Origin: Salinarimonas rosea DSM 21201
Lineage (GTDB): Bacteria; Pseudomonadota; Alphaproteobacteria; Rhizobiales; Beijerinckiaceae
Length of the DNA: 64,000 bases
Assembly (NCBI RefSeq): GCF_000429045.1
Contig: NZ_AUBC01000006.1
Span: forward strand, 186,001-250,000
Direction: 5' to 3'
Shown here: positions 7,965 through 16,412 of the stretch, piece after piece
Numbering within the stretch: the first letter of the stretch is position 1
Layout: each line of letters starts with the position of its first letter
The notes under the pieces: generated by a model
The model's database searches: none
Seen by the model: the letters and a program-made list of their open reading frames with translations, nothing else
Told to the model about the DNA's origin: nothing
Made by a program: the position numbers and the translations under genes

Positions 7965-9983
7965 ATGGCGAACACCACAGACGACACCAGGAAGCCCCGG
8001 TCCGACCGCGGGCGCAACAGCGAGCGCGGAGCGCGCGGTGGCGCGGGCGCACGCGGCGACGCGAGGGCCGGCGAGCCGTCGGGCGCCGGTCCGCGCCGCG
8101 AGGGCAGGCCGGCCGGGAAGCCGTTCGCGGGCAAGGGCGCCGGCAAGGGTGCCGCCGGCAAGAGCTTCGCCGGCAAGGGCGCTGCGGGCAAGAGCTACGC
8201 GGGCAAAGGCTCGGCGGGCAAGAGCTTCGCCGGCAAGGGCTTCGCCGGCAAGAGCTTCGCCGCGAACGGCGCCGAGCCGCGCCGTCGGCAGGACGGCGAG
8301 GGATCGCGCGCGCCCGACTACCGCGCCCGCGCCGAGCGGGACGAGCGCCCGGCCCGGCCCGCGCGCGAGGGTGCCGAGCGCCCGGCGCGGTTCGCCCGCG
8401 ACGGCGAGGCGCGTCCGCCCCGCGCGCCCCGGCCGGACGGCGGCCCGCCGCGCAAGCCGGCCTTCGGCAAGCCCGCCGGCTTCGGCAAGTCTCCCGGCTT
8501 CGGCAACTCTGCGGGCTTCGGCAAGCCTGCGGGCTTCGGCAAGAAGCCCGGGTTCGGCGGCAAGCCGGCTTTCGGCAACAGGCCCGCCGCGCGCTCCGCC
8601 CCGTCGCGCCTCGCGCCGCAGGTCGCGCGCGAGGAGGAGCGGATCGCCAAGGCCATCGCGCGCGCCGGCGTCGCCTCGCGGCGCGACGCGGAGGAGATGA
8701 TCGCGGCCGGCCGCGTCACCCTCGACGGCGTGGTGCTGACCTCGCCGGCGGTGAACGTGAAGCCCGGCGCCGACATCCGCATCGACGGCGACAGGCTTCC
8801 CGAGCGCGAGCGCACGCGCCTGTGGCTCTATCACAAGCCTCGCGGGCTCGTGACCACGGCCAAGGACCCGGAAGGACGCCCGACCGTCTTCCAGGGCCTG
8901 CCGGAGGACATGCCCCGCGTCGTCACGATCGGACGCCTCGACATCAACACCGAGGGGCTGCTGCTCTTGACCAACGACGGCGGGCTCGCCCGCGTCGTCG
9001 CCCATCCCGAGACCGGCTGGCTGCGCCGCTACCGCGTGCGCGCCTATGGGCAGGTCGGGCAGGACCGGCTCGACGCGCTGCGCCAGGGCGTCGTCGTCGA
9101 CGGCATGGAGTACGGGCCGATCGAGGCGAAGATCGACCGGTCGCAGGGCGACAACGTCTGGATCACGATGGGCCTGCGCGAGGGCAAGAACCGCGAGGTC
9201 AAGCGCGTGCTGGAGGAGCTGGGGCTGCAGGTCAACCGCCTGATCCGCCTCTCCTTCGGCCCCTTCCAGCTCGGCGACCTGAAGGAGGGCGCCGTCGAGG
9301 AGGTGCGCACCAAGGTGCTCAAGGAGCAGCTCGGCGCGGCGCTGGCGCAGGCGGCGGGTGTCGACTTCGAGAGCCCGGTGCGCGAGCCCGTGGAGGAGCG
9401 CGCGCCCGAGCGTGCGCCCCGCGGCGCGCGCCCCGTCTCGCGGCTCCAGCAGGAGCGCGACCGCGCCCGCTTCGCCGAGCCCGGCGCCGCGCGGGGGCGC
9501 AATCCCGCGGGCGAGCGGCCGGCGCGGGACGCGCGGCCGGATCGCGACGCGCGGCCCGGTCGCGACGGCAAGCCCGGTCGAGACGAGAGGCCCGCGCGTG
9601 GGGGCAAGCCGGGCTTCGGGAGCAAGCCCGGGTTCGGAGGCAAGCCCGGCTTCGGCGAGCGCTCCGCGGCCGGCGCGCGGCCGGGCCGCGGCGGCGCCGA
9701 CAGGCCCGCGCCCGAGAAGCGCCCCTTCTGGGACAAGCCCCGGAGCAGCGTCTGGCGCGCCGAGGAGAGCGCGGGCGACGACAGGCGCCCGAAAGCGCGC
9801 CGCGGCGGCGAGACCGCCAAGGCGGAGCGCGCGGCGGGCGGCGAGCGCCTGCGCGAGCGCGTCGGCAAGATCGCCGGCAAGGCCGGGCGCGTGCTCGTCG
9901 AGCGGGTGAAGGGCTCGGGCGGCGAAGGCTCCGGGACGGGCGGCGGCGGCCGCAAGCCGAGCGGCGGCAAGAAGAAGGGCTGA
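7965..9983 (+). CDS. rluB: RsuA/RluB family pseudouridine synthase with long low-complexity arms
   Basis: A 672-residue protein; the enzyme core is only about 250 residues. Residues 1-210 are a basic, glycine-rich arm with runs of GKSFAGKG-type and GFGK-type repeats. An S4 RNA-binding domain follows (IAKAIARAGVASRRDAEEMI), then the pseudouridine synthase domain with YHKPRGLVTT and the catalytic-Asp motif GRLDINTEGLLLLTNDG, and GLREGKNREVKRVLEELG. A second arm of about 220 residues (Arg/Asp-, GKPGFG- and Lys/Gly-rich) ends the protein. The family modifies U2605 region of 23S rRNA or a 16S site. Arms like these occur in alphaproteobacterial RluB, but their size here is striking. rsmD follows four bases later. 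Confidence 0.9.
   Translation: MANTTDDTRKPRSDRGRNSERGARGGAGARGDARAGEPSGAGPRREGRPAGKPFAGKGAGKGAAGKSFAGKGAAGKSYAGKGSAGKSFAGKGFAGKSFAANGAEPRRRQDGEGSRAPDYRARAERDERPARPAREGAERPARFARDGEARPPRAPRPDGGPPRKPAFGKPAGFGKSPGFGNSAGFGKPAGFGKKPGFGGKPAFGNRPAARSAPSRLAPQVAREEERIAKAIARAGVASRRDAEEMIAAGRVTLDGVVLTSPAVNVKPGADIRIDGDRLPERERTRLWLYHKPRGLVTTAKDPEGRPTVFQGLPEDMPRVVTIGRLDINTEGLLLLTNDGGLARVVAHPETGWLRRYRVRAYGQVGQDRLDALRQGVVVDGMEYGPIEAKIDRSQGDNVWITMGLREGKNREVKRVLEELGLQVNRLIRLSFGPFQLGDLKEGAVEEVRTKVLKEQLGAALAQAAGVDFESPVREPVEERAPERAPRGARPVSRLQQERDRARFAEPGAARGRNPAGERPARDARPDRDARPGRDGKPGRDERPARGGKPGFGSKPGFGGKPGFGERSAAGARPGRGGADRPAPEKRPFWDKPRSSVWRAEESAGDDRRPKARRGGETAKAERAAGGERLRERVGKIAGKAGRVLVERVKGSGGEGSGTGGGGRKPSGGKKKG
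8120..8590 (+). repeat. In-gene repeats coding GKSFAGKG and GFGK arrays
   Basis: Two clusters of short imperfect in-frame repeats within the N-terminal arm of the RluB-like protein. About 8120-8265 encodes repeated (A/F)AGKxxAGK units, and about 8450-8590 encodes repeated GFGK/GFGN/AFGK units. A smaller third array of GKPGFG units lies at about 9600-9660 in the C-terminal arm. Repeats of this kind are prone to slippage, so arm length may vary between strains. Confidence 0.8.
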
Positions 9984-9987
9984 GGCC

Positions 9988-10545
9988 ATGCGGATCGTCG
10001 GCGGCCGGTTCAAGGGCCGCGCGCTCGCCGGCCCGCGCTCGGACTCGATCCGCCCGACCTCGGACCGGCTGCGCGAGACCCTGTTCAACGTGCTGGCCCA
10101 CGCCTACGGCGACCCGGTCCCCGGCGTGCGGGTGATGGACCTGTTCGCCGGCACCGGCGCCATGGGTCTCGAGGCGCTCTCCCGGGGCGCCGCCTTCGCG
10201 CTCTTCGTCGACGAGGGCGCGCAGGCGCGCGGGCTGATTCGCGAGAACGTCGAGGCGCTCGGACTCGGCGGAGTCACCCGGCTCTTCCGCCGCGACGCGA
10301 CGAAGCTCGGCGCCGCCGATCGCTTCGAGCCCTTCGGCCTCGTCTTCTGCGACCCGCCCTACGGCCGCGACCTCGCCCCCGCCGCCCTGGCCTCGGCCGC
10401 GCAGGGCGGCTGGCTCGCGCCGGGTGCGCTGTGCGTGCTGGAGGAAGCCGCGGAGGCTGCGCTCCCGTGCCCGGAGGGGTTCGAGGAGGTTGAGCGGCGG
10501 ACGTACGGGGACACGCAGGTGATGTTCGCCCGGTGGTGCGGCTGA
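9988..10545 (+). CDS. rsmD: 16S rRNA (guanine(966)-N(2))-methyltransferase
   Basis: A 185-residue SAM-dependent methyltransferase that modifies G966 of 16S rRNA on the assembled small subunit. It begins with the family signature MRIVGGRFKGRALAGP and RPTSDRLRETLFNVL, carries the SAM-binding motif I (VMDLFAGTGAMGLEALSRGA) and ends the catalytic core with the N6/N2-methyltransferase motif FCDPPYG (D/N-PPY). Length is standard. It follows the pseudouridine synthase by four bases, so the two rRNA modification genes are likely co-transcribed. Confidence 0.95.
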   Translation: MRIVGGRFKGRALAGPRSDSIRPTSDRLRETLFNVLAHAYGDPVPGVRVMDLFAGTGAMGLEALSRGAAFALFVDEGAQARGLIRENVEALGLGGVTRLFRRDATKLGAADRFEPFGLVFCDPPYGRDLAPAALASAAQGGWLAPGALCVLEEAAEAALPCPEGFEEVERRTYGDTQVMFARWCG

Positions 10546-10564
10546 GACGTCGCGGGGCGGTGCG

Positions 10565-10942
10565 TTACTCCGGCTCGCCGAGCCGTTCGCGCAGCAGCGC
10601 TTCCGGCCCGAAATCCTCGGCGGGGCGCCGCTCGACCTTGCGCCCTTCGACCAGGAGCTCCTCTCCCGAGATCCCCAGGAGGAGGTCGCTCGCGGTCTCC
10701 AGCGTCCAATTGCCCGGCGAGGCGAGGAGCCGTCCGACCACCTCGGGACGCTTCCCGATCCGCCGCGCGAGCTCCGCCTTGGTGAGCCCCGCCGCCTGCG
10801 CTTCCATGAACCGTTCGAGCACGAGGCCGAACACGCGATTGCGCAGACGTTGACCGAAATAGGCCCTCACCCCGGGCGACAGTGCGCTGCCGGGCTCGAC
10901 GTCAGACCAAGAGCGCTCTCTCGGAGATGTATTCTTCGACAT
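10565..10942 (-). CDS. XRE-like helix-turn-helix protein, putative antitoxin
   Basis: A 125-residue protein with a helix-turn-helix at about residues 50-90 (AGLTKAELARRIGKRPEVVG then a recognition-helix-like segment), preceded by an amphipathic helix (RLRNRVFGLVLERFMEAQ). Its 5' end overlaps the preceding RelE-like gene by 41 bases, so both are on one message with the presumed toxin first. In such operons the second gene usually encodes the DNA-binding antitoxin and autorepressor. The ATG at 10942 is chosen because it opens the recognisable protein; longer in-frame versions only add shadow sequence of the neighbour. Confidence 0.65.
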   Translation of the reverse strand: MSKNTSPRERSWSDVEPGSALSPGVRAYFGQRLRNRVFGLVLERFMEAQAAGLTKAELARRIGKRPEVVGRLLASPGNWTLETASDLLLGISGEELLVEGRKVERRPAEDFGPEALLRERLGEPE

Positions 10943-11462
10943 CCGCACCTCCGTTCCCGTGACGCCCTGCGTCACCGAACACCATCCGCCACTGCTTCCG
11001 CGCGTCCTCGATCGCGACGGCATATTCGGCCGACGTCCCTCGTCCGAGCGGCGGTCGCGGCAGCCAACGCACCGCCCGGGACCGGGGCCAGCACGACAGT
11101 GCCACGAAGACGTCTCGTGCCGCGAAGGCACCGAAGACCCGCAGCCCGGGCGACGGCTCCCTGCTCCGCACGTCCCAGATTTCGTCGCGCGTCTCGTGAA
11201 GCAGGGCGGAGTTCGCGCTGCGCGCCCGGAACGGCTCGAGCGACACCGTCACGATCCCTCCACGTGCGAAATCCTCGAGATCCGCCCGGAGCCTCGTGCA
11301 TCTCTTCTCCGCGTCCTCGCATCCCCAGGGGCCGAAGACGAGGCCCTGTATCTCCGGCGCGAGGAGAACGACGCGCCTCGCAGGAGCGGGGTCGTAGAGA
11401 AAAGGCAGATGCGCGAGCTGCCCCTTGCCGACCGCGACGTGGATGAGATCCGATATAGACAT
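10902..11462 (-). CDS. RelE/Gp49-like protein, putative toxin of a toxin-antitoxin pair
   Basis: A 186-residue protein. Its middle resembles the RelE/Gp49 (HigB-like) fold: a strand with Trp and Arg (EIWDVRS), then GLRVFGAFAARDVFVALSCW, and a helix with Ala...W...F (AIEDARKQWRMVFGDAG). These toxins cut mRNA on the ribosome. It is longer than usual (about 100-120 residues), with an N-terminal extension of about 85 residues of no recognised fold. The ATG at 11462 is preferred over a TTG three codons upstream. Base composition of the pair is less GC-rich than its neighbours, hinting at transfer. The assignment rests on pattern and operon layout, not on a search. Confidence 0.5.
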   Translation of the reverse strand: MSISDLIHVAVGKGQLAHLPFLYDPAPARRVVLLAPEIQGLVFGPWGCEDAEKRCTRLRADLEDFARGGIVTVSLEPFRARSANSALLHETRDEIWDVRSREPSPGLRVFGAFAARDVFVALSCWPRSRAVRWLPRPPLGRGTSAEYAVAIEDARKQWRMVFGDAGRHGNGGADVEEYISERALLV

Positions 11463-11786
11463 GAAAGTCAATCACCACTAGCTCCGGCCGCACTATGGCC
11501 GAGCCTGCAACCGCCCGCAAAGCGATCATTGACATCCCGCCCCGCCTGCCCCATCTCTGCACTGCAGCATCGGCGCCCTCTCATGGAGCGCCCTGGCCCG
11601 GCTGCGTGAGGCCGCCCCGTTCCACGGGGGCGGGACCGACCCGGGCCTTCGGATGCCGCCATCCCCGTTCGCCCCATCACGCGGGTCGTTCCCGATGACA
11701 CGAGCCTCCGCTCGGGGATCGGCGCGCGCCCTCAGGAATCGCGTGCGCTCCCGGCGCGGGCTCCCCGCACGTGAAAGCACGATCTC
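11463..11786. other. Intergenic stretch, no gene seen
   Basis: About 320 bases between the toxin-like gene (leftward) and the DEAD-box helicase (rightward). It must carry promoters for both. I see a short GC-rich inverted repeat around 11607-11640 but no convincing promoter, RNA gene or conserved ORF. The helicase starts at TTG with only a poor ribosome site, so its 5' leader may be structured. Confidence 0.4.
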
Positions 11787-13262
11787 TTGACCACATTCTC
11801 CGACCTCGGCCTCTCCGCCCCGATCCTCGAGGCGCTCGCCCGCGAGGGCTACGAGCGTCCGACCCCGATCCAGGGCCAGGCCATCCCGCCGGTCCTCGCC
11901 GGCCGCGACCTGCTCGGCATCGCGCAGACCGGCACCGGCAAGACTGCCGCGTTCGCCCTGCCGATGATCCAGCGGCTCGCCGCCGACAAGAAGCCGGCGC
12001 CGCGCAAGGGCTGCCGCGCGCTGATCCTCTCCCCCACCCGCGAGCTGGCGAGCCAGATCGAGGAGAGCTTCCGCGCCTACGGCCGCGGCTCGAAGCTCAC
12101 CTCCACCGTCGTCTTCGGCGGCGTGCCGGTGCCGCGCCAGGAGCGCATCGTCGCGAACGGCGTCGACATCCTCGTCGCCACGCCCGGGCGCCTGCTCGAC
12201 CTGATCGACCGGCGCTCGCTGTCGCTCTCGAACGTCGAGATCCTGGTGCTGGACGAGGCCGATCAGATGCTCGACCTCGGCTTCATCCACGCGCTGCGCC
12301 GGATCGTCACGCTTCTGCCGAAGCAGCGCCAGACGCTGTTCTTCTCGGCCACGATGCCGACGACGATCGCCTCGCTGGCCGACGGCTACCTCACCGACCC
12401 GGTGAAGGTCTCGGTCGCGCCCGTCGCGACCACGGCCGAGCGCGTCGAGCAGCGCGTCACCTTCGTGTCGCAGCCGAAGAAGCAGCCGCTGCTCGAGCAC
12501 GTCCTGCGTTCGCCCGACATCGAGCGCGTCCTCGTCTTCACCCGCACCAAGCACGGTGCGGACAAGGTGGTGCGCGGGCTCGAGAAGGCCGGCATCCCCG
12601 CCTTCGCGATCCACGGCAACAAGAGCCAGGGCCAGCGCGAGCGCGCGCTCGGCGCCTTCAAGAACGGCTCGTGCAAGGTGCTGGTGGCGACCGACATCGC
12701 CGCACGCGGCATCGACGTCGAGGCCGTCTCGCACGTCGTCAACTTCGACCTGCCGAACGTGCCCGAGCAGTACGTCCACCGCATCGGCCGCACGGCCCGC
12801 GCGGGCGCGTCCGGCATCGCGCTGTCGTTCTGCAACGAGGAGGAGCGCGCCTACCTGCGCGACATCCAGAAGCTCACCCGCCTGACGGTGCCGGTCGAGC
12901 CGGTGCCCGCGGGCTTCGATGCCGGCGCCGTCGCGCCGCTCGCGGACGAGCCGGCCCGCGCGCCGCGTCCCGCGGGTGCGGGTCGCAACAACCGCCGCGG
13001 CGGGCGCGGCAACGGCGGCGGCGGGGCGCAGCGCCCCGCGCATGCCGGCCATGCGCCGGCGGCCGCGAAGGGCGAGCCCGCCCGCGGCGGGCGGCCCGCC
13101 GCGCGTCCCGCGAAGCCGGCAGCCGGCGACGGGTCCCGCAAGCCCGCGTCCGGCGCGCCGGCGGCCCGCGGCCGCGGCGATCGCGACGGGTCGAGCATCG
13201 CCTGGCTCTCGGGCTCCGGCGCCGGCGGGCCCTCCGGCTCGCGGCCGCGCCGCGGCCGCTGA
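11787..13262 (+). CDS. rhlE: DEAD-box ATP-dependent RNA helicase (RhlE-like)
   Basis: A 491-residue RNA helicase. Motifs in order: Q motif ([18 protein letters not shown]), Walker A ([11 protein letters not shown]), Ia ([10 protein letters not shown]), II ([13 protein letters not shown]), III (FSATM), IV ([13 protein letters not shown]), V ([13 protein letters not shown]) and VI ([12 protein letters not shown]). The last 110 residues are a basic Arg/Gly/Ala-rich tail that would bind RNA without sequence preference. The family unwinds rRNA or mRNA duplexes in the cold, in ribosome assembly or in decay. The start is a TTG, the only start in this frame that keeps the Q motif. A hairpin follows about 50 bases after the stop. 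Confidence 0.93.
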   Translation: MTTFSDLGLSAPILEALAREGYERPTPIQGQAIPPVLAGRDLLGIAQTGTGKTAAFALPMIQRLAADKKPAPRKGCRALILSPTRELASQIEESFRAYGRGSKLTSTVVFGGVPVPRQERIVANGVDILVATPGRLLDLIDRRSLSLSNVEILVLDEADQMLDLGFIHALRRIVTLLPKQRQTLFFSATMPTTIASLADGYLTDPVKVSVAPVATTAERVEQRVTFVSQPKKQPLLEHVLRSPDIERVLVFTRTKHGADKVVRGLEKAGIPAFAIHGNKSQGQRERALGAFKNGSCKVLVATDIAARGIDVEAVSHVVNFDLPNVPEQYVHRIGRTARAGASGIALSFCNEEERAYLRDIQKLTRLTVPVEPVPAGFDAGAVAPLADEPARAPRPAGAGRNNRRGGRGNGGGGAQRPAHAGHAPAAAKGEPARGGRPAARPAKPAAGDGSRKPASGAPAARGRGDRDGSSIAWLSGSGAGGPSGSRPRRGR

Positions 13263-13312
13263 GGCGCGCGCCGGCGGGGGCGAGTCACGGCCACGGCGAG
13301 GACGACACGGGT

Positions 13313-13333
13313 CCCGCTCCTTCCCGGAGCGGG
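13313..13333 (+). terminator. Possible terminator after the helicase gene
   Basis: An eight-base-pair GC-rich stem (CCCGCTCC with GGAGCGGG) closed by a short loop lies 51 bases after the rhlE stop. There is no clear U-tract behind it, so it may act only weakly or mainly shield the 3' end of the message. Confidence 0.4.
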
Positions 13334-13406
13334 GCCGCTTCCCGTCGCCCTCTGGACAGGAGCCCTGCACCGTTCCCATATATGCCGGACCGCCGAAAGG
13401 AGCATC

Positions 13407-13865
13407 ATGGCCGGAATCTCTCTTTCCGTCGAAGGCGACAAGATTCAGCTCTCGTTCCAGAAGGACGACCAGTCGACCGCGATCGTGATGGACGCGGGCG
13501 CCGCGCGCACGCTCGCCTCGGCGCTGACGCAGCTGCTCGACGTGATGGACGAGGCGCTCGACGACGAGGAGCTCGAGGAGGCCTTTTCCGACGAGGAGCT
13601 GACCGAGGAACTCGCCCGGCAGCTCGCGGAGGAGGACGGCGAGGACGGCGCCGAGACGATCGAGGGCGAGGTCGTCGACGTCACCTCGCCGACGATCGAC
13701 ATCGGCCTCGACCAGGAGGGCCACGCGGTGGTCTCGCTGCGTGCCGGCCACCTGCCGCCGATCATGCTGCGCCTCCAGGACGAGGAGGCGCGCCACATCT
13801 CCCAGTCGCTCGCCGAGATCCTCGGCGCCCCGCGCGACGCGCGGATGAGCCAGGGCGGGCACTGA
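13407..13865 (+). CDS. Acidic conserved-looking hypothetical protein
   Basis: A 152-residue protein I do not recognise. It has a beta-rich start (ISLSVEGDKIQLSFQ), a helix with many Leu/Ala, a strongly acidic middle (about residues 50-80, mostly Glu and Asp) and a second beta-rich part (GHAVVSLRAGHLPPIMLRL). There is no signal peptide or membrane span, so it is probably cytoplasmic. A clear ribosome site (AAAGGAG) precedes the ATG at a good distance. It stands alone between rhlE and the mrp operon. Its stop codon lies in a small tandem repeat. Confidence 0.75.
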   Translation: MAGISLSVEGDKIQLSFQKDDQSTAIVMDAGAARTLASALTQLLDVMDEALDDEELEEAFSDEELTEELARQLAEEDGEDGAETIEGEVVDVTSPTIDIGLDQEGHAVVSLRAGHLPPIMLRLQDEEARHISQSLAEILGAPRDARMSQGGH

Positions 13866-13898
13866 GGCAGGGCGGGCACTGAGGCAGGGCGGACGATC
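13850..13898. repeat. 17-bp tandem repeat over the stop codon of the acidic protein
   Basis: The unit GCAGGGCGGGCACTGAG, with its TGA stop, occurs essentially twice in a row and partly a third time. Only the first copy is read in frame, so the repeat adds spare stop codons and can expand or shrink without changing the protein. Confidence 0.8.
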
Positions 13899-14033
13899 CG
13901 GCCGTCCGGAGCTCCGAACGCGCCGGCCTCGCGTTCGGGAATCCGGACACGGAACCGGGCGCCACGTCCGGAAGCCCGGACGCGGCTCGTCGCCCGCGAC
14001 ATGATTTTCTAGCTGAATCAATGGCTTGAGTTC

Positions 14034-14050
14034 CTGGCACGCGCCTTGCG
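14034..14050 (+). promoter_or_regulatory. Sigma-54 (RpoN) type promoter of the mrp operon
   Basis: The sequence CTGGCACGCGCCTTGCG matches the -24/-12 sigma-54 consensus (YTGGCACGRNNNTTGCW) with the invariant GG and GC ten bases apart; the mismatches are the R position and the final W. Expected start of transcription is near 14061, about 24 bases before the mrpA GTG at 14085, which has a strong ribosome site (GGAGGAG at 14070-14076). No enhancer-binding protein gene is in the window. Confidence 0.6.
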
Positions 14051-14084
14051 GAGCCTCCCCCGAATTCACGGAGGAGCTCTGCTC

Positions 14085-16409
14085 GTGGACCTCTCGACCA
14101 TCCTGCTCGTCGCCCTCGCCGGCTCCGTTGTCGCGCCCTTCGTGGTCGCGCGCGCCGGCGTGCTCGGCGGCCCGCTCGCCGCGGTCCTGCCGGCGGCGCT
14201 GTTCGCCTGGTTCTTCGCGCAGATCGGCGCGGTCGGCACCGCGCCGATCGTCGAGGTGGTGCCCTGGGTGCCCTCGCTCGGCATCGACCTGACCTTCCGG
14301 CTGGACGGGTTCTCGCTCCTGTTCGCGCTGCTGATCACCGGCATCGGCACGCTGGTGACGCTGTATGCGGCCTCGTACATGGCCGAGAAGCCCGCCTTCG
14401 TCCGGGCGCAGTTCCTGTTCTACATCCTCCTGTTCATGACGGCGATGCTGGCGACGGTCACCGCCGACAACCTCGTCGCGCTGTTCGTCTTCTGGGAGAT
14501 GACGAGCCTGCTCTCGTTCCTGCTCGTGGGCTTCCAGAGCGAGGACGCGAAGGCGCGCAAGGCGGCGCTCCAGTCCCTCCTCGTCACCGCGAGCGGCGGG
14601 CTGGCGCTGCTCGCCGGCATCATCCTGATCGGCGTGGAAGCCGGCACCTTCTCGATCGCGGCCCTCGTCGCGAACCCGGCGCCGGTGCTCGACAGCCCGC
14701 TCTTCCCGCTCATCGTGGCCTGCGTGCTGATCGGCGCCTTCACCAAGTCGGCGCAGTTCCCGTTCCACTTCTGGCTGCCCAACGCCATGAAGGCGCCCAC
14801 CCCGGCGTCGGCCTACCTGCACTCGGCCACCATGGTGAAGCTCGGCGTGTACCTGCTGGCGCGGCTCGACCCGGTCTTCGCCGGCGCGCCGTGGGTGGGG
14901 GCGACGCTGGTCTTCTTCGGCGGCCTGACCATGCTGATCGCCGCCGTTCAGGCGCTGCGCGCGATCGAGCTCAAGGCCGTGCTCGCCTACTCGACGGTGG
15001 CCTCGCTCGGCACGCTCGTGATGCTGATCGGCCTCGACGGGCCGGTCTCGTCGGTGGCGGTCGTGGGCCTGATCCTGGCGCACGCGCTCTACAAGGCGAC
15101 GCTCTTCTTCTGCGCGGGCATCGTCATCCACGCGACCCACGAGACCCGGCTGCGCGCGCTCGGCGGGCTGGCGAAGCTCCTGCCGTTCACCGCGGCGGCG
15201 ACCGTGCTCGCCTCGTTCTCGATGGCCGGCCTGCCGCCGTTCATCGGCTTCATCTCGAAGGAGTACCTGTTCGAGGCCAAGCTCGAGTCCTCGCTCGACA
15301 CGGTGGCCGTCACGATCGGCGTGCTCGTCAACGCCGTCATGGTGGCGATCGCCGGCGTGCTGGCGCTGCGGCCCTTCTTCGGGCGTCCGAAGAAGGCCTT
15401 CCATGTCGAGCACGGCGAGCAGCCGGGGATGACGGTCGGGCCGCTGCTCCTCGCCGTCGTCGGCGTCACCTTCGGGCTCGTGCCCTCCCTCGTCGCCTAT
15501 GCGCTGATCGAGCCGGCGGCGATCGCGATCCACGGCGCGCCGTTCGATGTCTCCTTCAAGCTCTGGCACGGCTTCACGCCGATGCTGGCGCTCTCCGGCC
15601 TCGTCGTCGCGCTCGGCGCGGTGCTGGCCTGGTTCTGGGACCCGATCCATCTCGCCATGCGCCGCCGGCGCGCCTTCGACGAGGTCTTCCTCGACCGCGG
15701 CTACGACCTCGTGCTCGGGCGCACGCTCGCGCTCGCGCGCTGGTCGACGAACGTCCTCCAGAACGGGGACCTGCGCGTCTATGCGGCGGTGGTGTCGGCG
15801 ACGGTCACGGGGCTGCTCGCCTACGGCCTCCTCGCCGGCGAGGGCCCGGTCCTGCCGGCGATCGCGGGCGAGCCGGTGCGGCCCTACCTCCTCGTCGTGT
15901 GCGCGCTGATCGTCGCGGGCTGCCTCGTCGCCGCGGCGGTGCCGTCCCTCGTCTCGGCGATCGTGGCGGTCGGCCTGTCGGGCTACGGGCTCGCGCTCGT
16001 CTTCCTGCTCAACGGCGGGCCGGACCTGGCGCTGACCCAGTTCTCGGTCGAGACGCTGTTCGTCGTCATCGTCATGGCGGTGCTGCTCAAGCTGCCGATC
16101 GTGGCGCGGTCGTCGCGCACGACCGGAGAGCGCTGGATGGACGGCGCGCTGGCGGCCGCCTTCGCGGCCTGCATCCTCGTCGCCACGCTGTGGATCGCCG
16201 CCAAGCCCTTCAACCCGGAGCTGACGGAGTACTTCGCCGCCACCGCGGTGCCGGAGGGCTTCGGCCGCAACGTCGTCAACGTCATCCTCGTCGACTTCCG
16301 CGCGCTCGACACGTTCGGCGAGATCGCGGTCGTCGCCTTCGCGGCGCTCGGCGCCTGGGCGCTGCTGCGCTCGGGCGGCGGGTCGCGTCGCGCAAGCAAG
16401 GGAGCCTGA
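14085..16409 (+). CDS. mrpA: Mrp-type Na+/H+ antiporter subunit A
   Basis: A 774-residue membrane protein, the largest Mrp subunit and a homologue of the NuoL/NuoM subunits of complex I. It has about twenty hydrophobic segments. Typical parts are FVFWEMTSLLSFLLVGF (with a membrane Glu used in proton relay), KSAQFPFHFWLPNAMKAPTPASAYLHSATMVKLGVYLL and, in the C-terminal MrpA-specific part, GGPDLALTQFSVETLFVVI. The GTG start at 14085 is chosen for its strong ribosome site. First gene of a complete A-G operon that exchanges cytoplasmic Na+ for external protons in alkaline or salty conditions. Confidence 0.96.
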   Translation: MDLSTILLVALAGSVVAPFVVARAGVLGGPLAAVLPAALFAWFFAQIGAVGTAPIVEVVPWVPSLGIDLTFRLDGFSLLFALLITGIGTLVTLYAASYMAEKPAFVRAQFLFYILLFMTAMLATVTADNLVALFVFWEMTSLLSFLLVGFQSEDAKARKAALQSLLVTASGGLALLAGIILIGVEAGTFSIAALVANPAPVLDSPLFPLIVACVLIGAFTKSAQFPFHFWLPNAMKAPTPASAYLHSATMVKLGVYLLARLDPVFAGAPWVGATLVFFGGLTMLIAAVQALRAIELKAVLAYSTVASLGTLVMLIGLDGPVSSVAVVGLILAHALYKATLFFCAGIVIHATHETRLRALGGLAKLLPFTAAATVLASFSMAGLPPFIGFISKEYLFEAKLESSLDTVAVTIGVLVNAVMVAIAGVLALRPFFGRPKKAFHVEHGEQPGMTVGPLLLAVVGVTFGLVPSLVAYALIEPAAIAIHGAPFDVSFKLWHGFTPMLALSGLVVALGAVLAWFWDPIHLAMRRRRAFDEVFLDRGYDLVLGRTLALARWSTNVLQNGDLRVYAAVVSATVTGLLAYGLLAGEGPVLPAIAGEPVRPYLLVVCALIVAGCLVAAAVPSLVSAIVAVGLSGYGLALVFLLNGGPDLALTQFSVETLFVVIVMAVLLKLPIVARSSRTTGERWMDGALAAAFAACILVATLWIAAKPFNPELTEYFAATAVPEGFGRNVVNVILVDFRALDTFGEIAVVAFAALGAWALLRSGGGSRRASKGA

Positions 16410-16412
16410 AGA

